A stretch of DNA of 8,853 nucleotides, from the NCBI GenBank assembly GCA_959606905.1, contig CAUHML010000133.1, forward strand, positions 1 to 8,853, written 5' to 3'. The notes beneath the pieces were generated by a model that saw nothing but the letters and a program-made list of their open reading frames with translations, was not told the DNA's origin and did no database searches. The position numbers and the translations under genes were made by a program. The DNA comes from an uncultured Bacteroides sp. Its GTDB lineage: Bacteria > Bacteroidota > Bacteroidia > Bacteroidales > Bacteroidaceae. Of this stretch, positions 1-7,698 are shown in pieces. How positions within the stretch are numbered: the stretch's first letter is position 1; every line of letters starts with the position of its first letter.

Positions 1-979
1 GATGCTCATGCAGCTGATGGAGGACGTACTGGGCGCGTTGATGCCGCCCACATCATCAATGGTATACGGGTACGCTTGGCATCCTGAACGGCGTGGCATA
101 CAGGCTTTGGGACGAGTTCCCGGAATGTTGCACGCTGCCGCATATCGTTAACTTCGTGATGAAGGCCGATACGGGATAGCTTCAGGAATTTCTGAAGCTG
201 AACGATATCAGTGCCATGATAGCGGGGCGTACCTCAAGGTGGAGGACAGCGAGAAGATGTAGGCCTCCTATGTGTCCACCCTCAGCAACTATGTGGCGAA
301 GCTGACCACCAATGAGAACATATACTATGTGCTGACAGGGAATGACTTCGATTTCAATCTGATTGATCTGGAGCATCCGAAACTTTTTGCAATCAGCAAC
401 AACTATGCGACGGAATCGGTGATATCCCCCGTTATTGCCATGATGGTGAGCATCACCTCGCGCTCGTTCTCCATGGAGAACAAGGTCCCCTTTGTATTTA
501 TCTTGGACGAGATGACTACCTTCAAGGTGCGTGACTTCGAGAAGCTGCCTTCCGTCCTGCGCGAGTACGGGAAATATCTTCCTGGGCCGCACACTGGATG
601 TGGAGGCATTGAAATATTACCCTTTTTTTTCGGGAAATACGAGAAGGAGAAGAAGTCTACCAGCTCCGGCAGCAGCGGTGGCGGCCACAATTCCAGCGTG
701 ACCATCAGTACACAGAAGGAAGAGATATATGAATCAAAGGACTTCGCTTCACTGGATCCGGGGGAATTTATCGGAATGGGAAACCGTTTCAATATCAAAG
801 GGCATTTCAGGAAGAAGTTCAGGCTGCTCAAACTGGAGGAGGAACCGCTTCTGGTAGTTGCGTTTAGGGCGGAGAAGAAAATATCTGACAATTATACCAG
901 AATACTGAAAGATATCGAGAGGGTGTTTGAAATGGAAGATACAGAAGAGGATGTAAACTCTTTGTTTTCCGACAGATAG
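1..979 (+). pseudogene. Decayed TraG/VirD4-type conjugation coupling protein (3' part)
   Basis: This is the C-terminal part of a type IV coupling ATPase, the inner-membrane protein that feeds relaxase-bound DNA into a conjugation channel; its start lies outside the window. Recognisable protein runs across all three forward frames: LMQLMEDVLGALM near 5-43, then IINGIRVR near 52-75, then LGILNGVAYRLWDEFPECC from 75, then YLKVEDSEKM from about 228. The long remaining open stretch begins at 272. In-frame stops (TAG at 177-179 and 260-262) and at least three frameshifts break the first 270 bases. The open part keeps a Walker B-like segment (FVFILDEMTTF, about 490-522). After REYG (about 570) the protein jumps to a GRTLDVEALKYYP stretch read in another frame (585-623) and returns at a run of eight T (623-630). 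This suggests an internal deletion that removed part of the ATPase core. The charged C-terminal tail ends at 977-979. Family identity is from memory of Bacteroides conjugative elements; non-function is clear from the sequence. Confidence 0.8.
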
Positions 980-1009
980 AAAGCTGTATATATATTCACA
1001 ATTTCAATA

Positions 1010-1109
1010 AGTGCAATAAAAGAGGACGTAAATTAAACTGTATCTGTGTCAGCAAAGAATAAAATATTAACTTTGAAACACAGTTTAATTTACATCTTAT
1101 CCTTGCACT
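1010..1109. repeat. Long imperfect inverted repeat, possibly fused ends of a deleted insertion sequence
   Basis: GTAAATTAAACTGT at 1028-1041 is matched perfectly in inverse at 1080-1093 (14 of 14), with 38 bases between the arms. Further partial pairing lies outside the core (positions 1021-1026 against 1095-1100). A second perfect inverse pair, AGTGCAA at 1010-1016 and TTGCACT at 1103-1109, encloses the whole. Just inside each arm a CTGTGT-like motif and a CAAAG motif recur (1044-1057 on the left, 1071-1083 in inverse on the right), so similarity extends past the perfect core. It lies between convergent genes. It could be the two terminal repeats of an element whose interior was lost, a short non-autonomous element, or an RNA hairpin. 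The spacer is long for an ordinary terminator. The element family is not established. Confidence 0.6.
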
Positions 1110-1130
1110 ATTATAATTGAATTTTCTAAA

Positions 1131-1162
1131 AAATATAGAGCCTCTTACGAAGCCCTATATTT
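1131..1162. terminator. Candidate bidirectional terminator between traG remnant and susD
   Basis: AAATATAG (1131-1138) pairs with CTATATTT (1155-1162), with a few additional inner pairs (GC at 1140-1141 with GC at 1152-1153). Read forward, the stem is followed by TCTATTTTT. Read on the reverse strand, it is followed by a run of T (the A run at 1128-1133). The position suits termination of both converging transcripts, about 105 bases after the susD stop. The stem is AT-rich and weak, so the call is tentative. Confidence 0.4.
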
Positions 1163-1201
1163 CTATTTTTGACTTATGCCAAAAGGAGAAACATCCCGAT
1201 T

Positions 1202-1251
1202 AATTTCATAGACAGATTTATAAATCTCTATAATGGAAAAATATTGAAATT
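1202..1251. repeat. Nested palindrome after the susD stop codon
   Basis: A perfect 14-base palindrome, AGATTTATAAATCT (1214-1227), sits inside a wider inverse pair, AATTTCA (1202-1208) and TGAAATT (1245-1251). It begins 17 bases beyond the susD stop on the reverse strand. It may protect or fold the 3' end of the susCD transcript. No T run follows it on that strand, so it does not look like an intrinsic terminator by itself, and chance is plausible in such AT-rich DNA. Confidence 0.3.
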
Positions 1252-1267
1252 TTATTTTTATCCATAT

Positions 1268-3217
1268 TTACCAGCCGTCTGTTTGTACCAAATTTCTATT
1301 CTTTTGGATCTCTGTAATGGATATTGGCCATAATGCATACTTTTCATTGGGGAAATTTCTATCTGCAACAATCTGAGGTTGGGCCATATCTCCGGAAACA
1401 TTATAAAATTCTTCTACGCTTTGACCACTAACATCCCAACCCTTTACATCCTGATCAAATTCTTGGCGAGCTATCTTCCACCGTCTGACATCCCACATAC
1501 GATGCCCTTCAAAGGACAATTCGATCATTCGTTCTCTATGTATGATTTCTCGCATTTCGTCCTTTGTAAAACTTGTTTTGGGATATCTGGCTTTTGACCA
1601 TGACTTTAACAGAGCAGGGATTCCAGCACGTTCTCTAATCTTATCTAAATAAGGAATTATTTTGCTATGGCTAGCTTCTCCTTCATATTCATTTAAAGCT
1701 TCCGCATAATTCAGATACAATTCGGCCAACCTAATAAGAGGGAAGGGATATTTTACAAGCAAACCTGTTTGACCGCTTTGCTGGCAATCAGAAGATGGGT
1801 GTACTCCTTTCTTGACTAAATATCCTGTCGAGGAAGCGTCTTGCGATTGCTTGCCATAAGGCTTATTAAAACGCATCTCACATAAGATATTCGCCCCACG
1901 CAATTCATATATACTATTATCGAATGCGATACTTGCATAAAAACGTGGCTCACGGTTATAGTGCAGTCGTAGGGTTCTATCATAACAATGGACATTGTCC
2001 GCAGCTACAAGCTGATATCGTTTCTCATAATCGAATTCGGGATCTTGTTCGATTGGTAACCCATTTCTGGTATAATAGGCTTCTACCATTTTCAGCGTAG
2101 GAGAAATCCCATTAAAAGTATAGGGCCTTAGCATTGAGTGTCTTTGCCATGTTTGATTATTCTCTATATTGGTAAATCCCCAAATCAGTTCACAGTTCCA
2201 AGGATCGACCATTGTATAACGATAATCATATTCTTTACGCTTCTCTTCCGAAAGAGAGTTATAAGAAATCTTAGGTCTTTGACCAGGTATAATTCCTGTG
2301 AGATCTTTAGCCTTAAGAAGGCTATCTGCAAATGTCAATGAACTGTTTGTTGAACATTTGTAAAGCTTAACGCCTTTCGTTTCAGCCATTTGGATAGCTT
2401 CGAAAGAAATATCTGCCGCTGCTTTCCATTTTTCCGCATCATAAACTGTGTTGACAAGTATTGTACCATCAGAATCCTTGAAGTTGCTATAGTCCTCATT
2501 CCCGTTAAATATCGGACTGGCTCTATATAGTAAGATACGGCTTTTTAAACTTTTGGCTATAAGGGTTGTGATACGACCCCATTCATTACTTGTAACACTT
2601 TGTGGCAGACCGTTGTTTATTGCATAATCTATATTCTCTAAAATGAAGTTAAAACAGTTATCTACAGGTTCTCTTCGGGGATAGCGTTGTTCTTCCGGAG
2701 CATTCATATCTACACTGTTTCTGGCTACTATAATCGGTCCATATTGCCGTAATAGGCAGAAATGGTAATAACCTATCAGAAAATGCGCTTCTGCAATCCA
2801 ACGTGCTTTTTTAGCAACATCCAAATCCGGAACCTGATCAATATTTTCTAGAAATACGTATGCTTCACGGATACCCTTATATAATGCTTTAGAACCGTTA
2901 GCCCCTTCCCATAAATTAAAATATGGGGACGAAGTATCCAAAGTGCCTAGGTTGATATGGTACGCTTTAAAATTGGTTTTGTCATTTCTCCATGGTATAT
3001 CAAGTTCATCTGTGGAAAGAAGAGCAGGATTTTCTGCGATCGAGCTCTCTGTTGGAATATACCCGTAAACATTCCCCATTATATAGTTTTGTGCCGTTGC
3101 CTCGTTTTTAAATGCATCGCTTAATTGTGGAATCTCAGAAGGAACCACATCCAAGTAGTTGCATGAAGTTAAAATTACACTGCTACTAATTATTAATAAT
3201 ATATCTTTTAGTTTCAT
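1268..3217 (-). CDS. SusD/RagB-family nutrient-binding outer-membrane lipoprotein
   Basis: This 649-residue protein should sit on the cell surface as the lid of the SusC barrel encoded just upstream and bind the substrate before import. It starts with a lipoprotein signal, MKLKDILLIISSSVILTSC; the lipobox LTSC places the lipidated cysteine at residue 19. Family-typical segments follow in order: an N-terminal helical part with WIAEAHFLIGYYHFCLLRQYG (140-160), the tetratricopeptide-like core, then LIRLAELYLNYAEALNE (494-510), LDKIRERAGIP (524-534), and the C-terminal block IIHRERMIELSFEGHRMWDV (558-577) with RRWK directly after, ending LWPISITEIQKN. The length is somewhat above the usual 500-600. 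The start lies 2 bases after the susC stop with no Shine-Dalgarno-like sequence, as is common in Bacteroidetes, so translation is probably coupled to susC. No truncation or frameshift is seen. The substrate cannot be read from the sequence; SusD proteins diverge strongly in their binding faces. Confidence 0.95.
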   Translation of the reverse strand: MKLKDILLIISSSVILTSCNYLDVVPSEIPQLSDAFKNEATAQNYIMGNVYGYIPTESSIAENPALLSTDELDIPWRNDKTNFKAYHINLGTLDTSSPYFNLWEGANGSKALYKGIREAYVFLENIDQVPDLDVAKKARWIAEAHFLIGYYHFCLLRQYGPIIVARNSVDMNAPEEQRYPRREPVDNCFNFILENIDYAINNGLPQSVTSNEWGRITTLIAKSLKSRILLYRASPIFNGNEDYSNFKDSDGTILVNTVYDAEKWKAAADISFEAIQMAETKGVKLYKCSTNSSLTFADSLLKAKDLTGIIPGQRPKISYNSLSEEKRKEYDYRYTMVDPWNCELIWGFTNIENNQTWQRHSMLRPYTFNGISPTLKMVEAYYTRNGLPIEQDPEFDYEKRYQLVAADNVHCYDRTLRLHYNREPRFYASIAFDNSIYELRGANILCEMRFNKPYGKQSQDASSTGYLVKKGVHPSSDCQQSGQTGLLVKYPFPLIRLAELYLNYAEALNEYEGEASHSKIIPYLDKIRERAGIPALLKSWSKARYPKTSFTKDEMREIIHRERMIELSFEGHRMWDVRRWKIARQEFDQDVKGWDVSGQSVEEFYNVSGDMAQPQIVADRNFPNEKYALWPISITEIQKNRNLVQTDGW

Positions 3218-3219
3218 GA

Positions 3220-6200
3220 TTAATTAAAATTAAATTGTATTCCTATGTTAAAAACTCTTTGTGTTGGATATTGATAATATCCATTTCCCCCCATTTCCGG
3301 ATCCCAAAGTTTAAAATTAGAGAATGTTAAAAGATTCGTTCCATTAACATAGAAACGAAGATACTTCATTGAATAACCGAACTCGAGACTTTTCAGTTTT
3401 AGGAAGGAACCATCTCTCAACCAATAAGTGGAGTTTTGGTGGTTGTTCTCGTTGCCTATGGCTGATAGGCGTGGGTATTGAGCTTTAGGATTAGGATTGG
3501 ATTCACTCCAATAATCATCAGCAATCCACTGGGCAACATTCGCATTCCATCGCCCAAATGGGGCCATATTACCAGCGGATAGGATGAAAGAAGTACGAGC
3601 CACCCCTTGAAAGAATATTCCGAAGTCAAATTTTTTATAACGTATGGTTCCACCGAATCCATAGGTGATTTCCGGAACTGTTGGACTGCCAATAACATGT
3701 TTGTCATTATCATTCACAATATTCTTTCCGTCAACTTGACTGGTTATATCTACATATTTAATATCACCTATCTTAGGACCGCTACCGTATTGCTGCACAG
3801 GTCCGTGATCTATTTCTTCCTGCGTACCGTATAACCCTGATGCGGTTAAACCATATATTGAATTGATAGGATGACCAATGTGGCTAAGATTGGAGTATAT
3901 CTGTTCCGGATACTGATCCTTTATTATCTTGTTATGTGCGTATACAATATTTCCAAGCAAGCTTATTGTAAAATCTTTATTTACAGCCTTATTGTATGTG
4001 AATGAAGCATCAATTCCACTATTCTTAACTTCTCCCAAATTGTAATATGGAATAGTGCTTCCAAACCCCATACTACTTGGCAAGGTCGCGGGCTGTTGAA
4101 AGATTCCGGTTCGACGTTCTGTAAAATAATCTATTGTCAAATTTAGGCTGCCTAATATCTCCATATCAATACCAACATTTGCCTTATATCCAACCTCCCA
4201 TTTTGCTTGTTCATTGCCAATACGTGTGAAAGTGATTCCACTATACCATGTATTCATGTTTTCACCGTAGTGATAATTAGGGCCAGTACCTAAAGAAATC
4301 TCCGTTAAATAAGGAAAGCGGGCTCCAGCTATTTTATCGTTCCCGACCAAGCCATAACTTCCTCTTATTTTCAATGCTGTAACTACACTTCTTAGAGGCT
4401 TGAAAAAATCCTCATTTGAAATACTGTACCCTAAGGCTATTGACGGGAAGAATCCAAATTGCCTATCTTTAATAAAATTTTCTGTACCATTGTAACCAAA
4501 ATTAAACTCCGCAAAATACCGCTCGTCATAAGCATAGGTAAAACGACCAGCCAATCCTGTGGTACGATAAGGCACAGCGTCAAACAAGGAGCTAGGAAAA
4601 GCAGGATTATATTGTCTCTGGTTATAAAGCAGCATCGCTGTTATATTATTCTTCCCGAACAACCGCTGGTAGTCAATAGCAGCTTCCCAATAAATAGTTC
4701 TGTCTCCGTTATTGGCCTTAGAGAAGGACAAATAATCACTTCCGGTTGTCCCTATTTTCTCCAAAGTGTAAGTATAATCTGTAGGGTTATACTTACTTAT
4801 TTGGTAGTAAAAAGGTACAGTGGAACGATCAGTCTTTGCTGTATTCCAATTCTTATATGAAAACAAAGCCCTTGCTGACAAACCTTTTGCAAGCATGGAC
4901 AAATCTTGTTTTAACTCAAAGGTGGAAATGACCGTGGAAGAAAACGTGGTAGAATACCCCTTTGCCAATTCAGCATAAGGATTGACAAAAGTGGCTCCAT
5001 TAAAACTCATATTTCCATAGAGTATGTTAGTTTCATTTCCTAAAGGACCGCTACCTGCCGGAAACATGATAGGAAAATTTACCGGATTGGTTTTCTGTAT
5101 AATATTTCGATAAGTATCAGCTGCGCTGACAACTGGACTGTTTTTGTCATCGATAACAGTGCTCAGTTTGAGACTTACTTTTGTAGTTTTTGTCACATTA
5201 GCGTTTATATTAGCTTGAAAGTTATATCTTTTATTGTCTATATTATTATTGAAACTTCCTTGTGATATATTTTTCATGATCCCAGTATCTCTGTAGATGC
5301 CAGCAGACACATAATATGATGCAATTTTACTTCCACCGCTAATATTTATATTGGCCCGTTGATTCATTGTTACATTTTTAAATATTTCTTTTTGCCAGTC
5401 AACGTTCGGGTATATATATTTATTTAATCCTTTTATTGTTCCCTGAATTCTATCTTCCGAATACATTGGAGAAGTGTTAGGATCATCATTTTTCAAAGCT
5501 TCGTTATACATACGCATATAAGTCGGGCCATCAACCATATCAAGATGATACGATGGCATACTCCAAGAATTCTCCAAACGTGCTTTTACAGATATTTTCT
5601 CATTTGTAGCTCCTTCCTTGGTAGTGACAATCATCACTCCATTAGCTCCCCGGACTCCATAAAGTGCTGTTGCACTGGCATCTTTTAATATAGAGAAACT
5701 CTGAATATCATCTGGCTGGATGTCATTCAAATCTCCTGATGAAATTTCTACTCCATCTAGTAATATGAGAGGTGCGGAGTTAGCCCCGTTTGTTCCGATA
5801 CCCCGTATCCAAAAATCCGCCCCGTCCCCGCCAGGCTCACCAGAACGTTGAACAGCGATTACGCCAGACATCCTTCCCGCTAATGATGCTGACAATGAGC
5901 TTGTTGGAAGTTTGAAAGATTCCGGTTTGACAGAGCTTATTGCTCCGACTACACTCGCTTTCTTTTGTTTTCCAAATCCAACAATAACCACATCTTTTAA
6001 AGAAGTGGACTCCTCAATCATGCGGATATTAAAAACCTCTGTTTCGGAAGTCACCTTTTTCTCAACGTTTTCATAACCAATAAATGAGAAGGAGAGTGTT
6101 TCACCAACTGCAACCCGAATGGAAAAGCGCCCATTAATATCTGAAATAACCCCTTGCGTGGTTCCTTTCACCAATATCGTGGCGCCGATAATGGGATTCC

Positions 6201-6351
6201 CATATTCGTCTGTCAGTAGACCGGTTACATTTTTGCTTTGCTGAAGAGTTTCTTGGAAAAGTTTCTCTTCTATTTCCATTGGCTTGGCCAAGACAGATCT
6301 TTGCCCGATAAACATGCTCAAGCAGAGAACTAAAATGAACGTTTTTTTCAT
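3220..6351 (-). CDS. SusC/RagA-family TonB-dependent outer-membrane transporter
   Basis: This 1043-residue protein is predicted to be the 22-strand outer-membrane barrel that imports the ligand captured by SusD, powered by TonB-ExbBD. Residues 1-22 form a signal peptide (cleavage likely after SVLA). A carboxypeptidase-D-regulatory-like domain spans about 42-115 (VTGLLTDEYGNPIIGATILV, then DINGRFSI). A TonB-box-like DVVIVGFGKQKK lies at 120-131, then the plug (about 132-245) with RGIGTNGANSAPLILLDGV, DDIQSFSILKDASATALYG and RGANGVMIVTTKEG, the SusC signature. The rest is the barrel, ending GIQFNFN with a terminal aromatic pattern typical of barrel-assembly signals. The length is normal for the family. 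Only about 20 residues separate the signal from the regulatory-like domain, so there is no STN domain and direct signalling to an anti-sigma factor is unlikely. It is the first gene of the operon with susD, and the ATG at 6351-6349 fits the signal peptide. The reading frame is intact throughout. The substrate is unknown. Confidence 0.96.
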   Translation of the reverse strand: MKKTFILVLCLSMFIGQRSVLAKPMEIEEKLFQETLQQSKNVTGLLTDEYGNPIIGATILVKGTTQGVISDINGRFSIRVAVGETLSFSFIGYENVEKKVTSETEVFNIRMIEESTSLKDVVIVGFGKQKKASVVGAISSVKPESFKLPTSSLSASLAGRMSGVIAVQRSGEPGGDGADFWIRGIGTNGANSAPLILLDGVEISSGDLNDIQPDDIQSFSILKDASATALYGVRGANGVMIVTTKEGATNEKISVKARLENSWSMPSYHLDMVDGPTYMRMYNEALKNDDPNTSPMYSEDRIQGTIKGLNKYIYPNVDWQKEIFKNVTMNQRANINISGGSKIASYYVSAGIYRDTGIMKNISQGSFNNNIDNKRYNFQANINANVTKTTKVSLKLSTVIDDKNSPVVSAADTYRNIIQKTNPVNFPIMFPAGSGPLGNETNILYGNMSFNGATFVNPYAELAKGYSTTFSSTVISTFELKQDLSMLAKGLSARALFSYKNWNTAKTDRSTVPFYYQISKYNPTDYTYTLEKIGTTGSDYLSFSKANNGDRTIYWEAAIDYQRLFGKNNITAMLLYNQRQYNPAFPSSLFDAVPYRTTGLAGRFTYAYDERYFAEFNFGYNGTENFIKDRQFGFFPSIALGYSISNEDFFKPLRSVVTALKIRGSYGLVGNDKIAGARFPYLTEISLGTGPNYHYGENMNTWYSGITFTRIGNEQAKWEVGYKANVGIDMEILGSLNLTIDYFTERRTGIFQQPATLPSSMGFGSTIPYYNLGEVKNSGIDASFTYNKAVNKDFTISLLGNIVYAHNKIIKDQYPEQIYSNLSHIGHPINSIYGLTASGLYGTQEEIDHGPVQQYGSGPKIGDIKYVDITSQVDGKNIVNDNDKHVIGSPTVPEITYGFGGTIRYKKFDFGIFFQGVARTSFILSAGNMAPFGRWNANVAQWIADDYWSESNPNPKAQYPRLSAIGNENNHQNSTYWLRDGSFLKLKSLEFGYSMKYLRFYVNGTNLLTFSNFKLWDPEMGGNGYYQYPTQRVFNIGIQFNFN

Positions 6352-6397
6352 TTAAACATGATAACTTTAAGGTTAATTATTTGATATAATTCTTTTA

Positions 6398-6411
6398 TTT
6401 AAGGCCTTAAA
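6398..6411. promoter_or_regulatory. Perfect 14-bp palindrome near the susC transcription start
   Basis: TTTAAGGCCTTAAA reads the same on both strands. It falls immediately downstream of the predicted -7 element of the susC promoter, covering the expected start of transcription. It could be an operator for a dimeric regulator, or a short hairpin at the 5' end of the message. It is the most GC-containing patch in an otherwise AT-rich leader. Function is inferred only from position and symmetry. Confidence 0.4.
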
Positions 6412-6416
6412 CGCAA

Positions 6417-6444
6417 CAAATATATATAATATTATTAATACAAA
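6417..6444 (-). promoter_or_regulatory. Predicted Bacteroidetes-type promoter of susCD
   Basis: On the reverse strand, TATATTTG (6424-6417) matches the -7 consensus TAnnTTTG of the Bacteroides primary sigma factor. A TTTG (6444-6441) lies 16 bases upstream as the -33 element; this spacing is slightly short. Transcription would start near 6410, giving a leader of about 60 bases before the susC ATG. I saw no other full TAnnTTTG match on this strand in the AT-rich block. Confidence 0.55.
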
Positions 6445-6894
6445 CAATATATTTATTAAAAATATTTCATAATTCCACGCAATTTTTCAAATTAAATGGT
6501 TGTATATGGTGTGTTAATATATTAAATTTACTAATTATCCAATATATCATATACATATCTAATTATTACATTTTTATTATGTATAGTATTATATGTAAAT
6601 AAGGAATATAATTCAATAAACAAAAACATTTATTCGGCTTAACTTGCCATCCTCAATTGGTAGCTATGGTGGTAATCTGTTCCATCGCAATCATAGTTTC
6701 ATTTTTATCTCTCTTTGTTCCGAATCTTCGAGCTCAGAACAAGGTTGTTTTTTACGTGCGACACCCGACGGCAGAAGCGAGAATCGTAAGCAAAGAAGCC
6801 TCTGTAAATTTTAAAAATGCTATAATCTCTCTCTGACATTGGAAAGTTTGCGTTAAATTCCAGCAAGTCAGTCTCACAATACTTGGTCCACCAT
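6445..6894. other. Non-coding gap between susC promoter and IS66 element
   Basis: The part up to about 6640 is extremely AT-rich and has no meaningful open frame. From about 6640 to 6894 the composition becomes ordinary. No gene with a start codon and recognisable product is found. An 86-codon open stretch without a good start lies on the reverse strand (6705-6965) and crosses into the presumed IS66 end. A regulator would often be expected near a SusC/D locus, but none can be recognised here. An imperfect inverse pair occurs around 6718-6741 (GTTCCGAA against TTCTGAGC-like bases) and is weak. Confidence 0.5.
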
Positions 6895-6916
6895 ATAAGC
6901 GTCTCCGCGTTTCTAT

Positions 6917-6948
6917 ATTGTCTCTCTTTTTTCGTTCTTATATCTTTG
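6917..6948 (+). promoter_or_regulatory. Candidate promoter of the IS66 tnpA gene
   Basis: TATCTTTG at 6941-6948 matches the Bacteroides -7 consensus TAnnTTTG. The upstream element is poor: ATTG at 6917-6920, 20 bases away, is the nearest TTTG-like tetramer. Transcription would start around 6955, just before the tnpA ATG at 6971, which fits the gene layout. Confidence 0.4.
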
Positions 6949-6970
6949 CCTGGTATAAAAATGAATCATT

Positions 6971-7375
6971 ATGGATTTAGCAGAAAATAGATTTAGAAAA
7001 ACCTGGTAACGTTTCCTTGAAGTATTGAAAGTAGACTGTCATTGTTCTTTAGCCGATGTTTGCCGCGAGCAGCATACCACTTCTGGAGGTATGAGTTCCT
7101 GGATGTCCCGACGGGGCTATAGTGTTAAACAAGCTAAGGAAGATGCGGTCCGTAATTATTATGGCGGTGTTTCCCCCTCCCGACCGACAAGTACCTCTCC
7201 TTCGTTCAGTCAAATAGTTCCCGTCATGTTGTCGGAAGAAGAGTTCAGCCTTTCCGGAGTCACAATCACCTTCAATAGCGGTATGACCATTTCGTTCAAA
7301 CGGGTCACTCCCGGCGGTATCATTCAAATGTTGCACGATTACGAACGAAGAGAGGGGGATCCATGTATTCTCTAA
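6971..7375 (+). pseudogene. tnpA: IS66 accessory protein TnpA, interrupted by an early stop
   Basis: The natural reading frame starts at ATG 6971 (MDLAENRFRKTW) and is broken by TAA at codon 13 (7007-7009). The same frame then runs open to 7373-7375, giving 134 codons in total. The middle part (SLADVCREQH, MSSWMSRRGYSVKQAK) looks like a DNA-binding helix-turn-helix region, and the end (GVTITFNSGMTISF, then a helix with IIQMLHDYERR) fits IS66 TnpA/OrfA-type proteins. TnpA is an accessory factor needed with TnpB and TnpC for transposition in studied IS66 members. A TTG at 7025 could restart translation after the stop, but it would lack the first 18 residues. The frame after the stop is otherwise undamaged, which suggests a single recent nonsense change. 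Confidence 0.75.
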
Positions 7376-7698
7376 CATCAGCCAACTGATACTACCTGTA
7401 TCAGGGCTTTGTCCGTATGAACCTTGGCATTGACGGTTTATTCAATATTATACGCTCAGAGATGAAAGGTTTGTCTCCCATATCAGGAGTTGTCTTTTTG
7501 TTCTTTGGCAAGAACCGACAGGGTGTAAAAATACTGCATTGGGACGGTGACGGCTTTCTTCTTTACTACAAGCGTCTCGAAGGTGGAAGTTTTGAGCTGC
7601 CGACATTTAACCCCGATACTGGCAATTACGAGGTTTCCTATCAGATTTTGTCTTTTATCCTGAATGGAGAAGTTCGTGCGACTGCGAAAACGCTTTAG
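7363..7698 (+). pseudogene. tnpB: IS66 accessory protein TnpB, interrupted by an early stop
   Basis: The expected start is ATG 7363 (MYSLTSAN), overlapping the tnpA end by 13 bases and preceded by a purine-rich AGAGGGGG that may act as a ribosome binding site. Codon 9 is TGA (7387-7389), probably a former CGA arginine codon. The frame then stays open from YYLYQGFVR onward; an internal ATG at 7417 could yield a 93-residue product. The core, VVFLFFGKNRQGVKILHWDG with GFLLYYKRLE after it, is the hallmark of IS66 Orf2/TnpB. The frame ends at TAG 7696-7698, possibly slightly short, because a few more sense codons could follow before TAA 7708-7710. The overlap indicates translational coupling in the intact element. 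Confidence 0.8.

Noticed and set aside
403..891. A 162-codon reverse-strand open frame over the TraG remnant
   Set aside because: It is the complement of the recognisable forward coupling-protein sequence and has no family features of its own.
4459..4860. A 133-codon forward open frame inside susC
   Set aside because: It lies wholly within the intact susC gene on the other strand and resembles no known protein.
6838..6856. A CTnDOT-like attachment core (GTAnnTTTGC) near GGAAAGTTTGCG
   Set aside because: A required T is absent (GAAAGTTTGC), there is no integrase gene nearby, and a near match to a 10-base degenerate motif is expected by chance.
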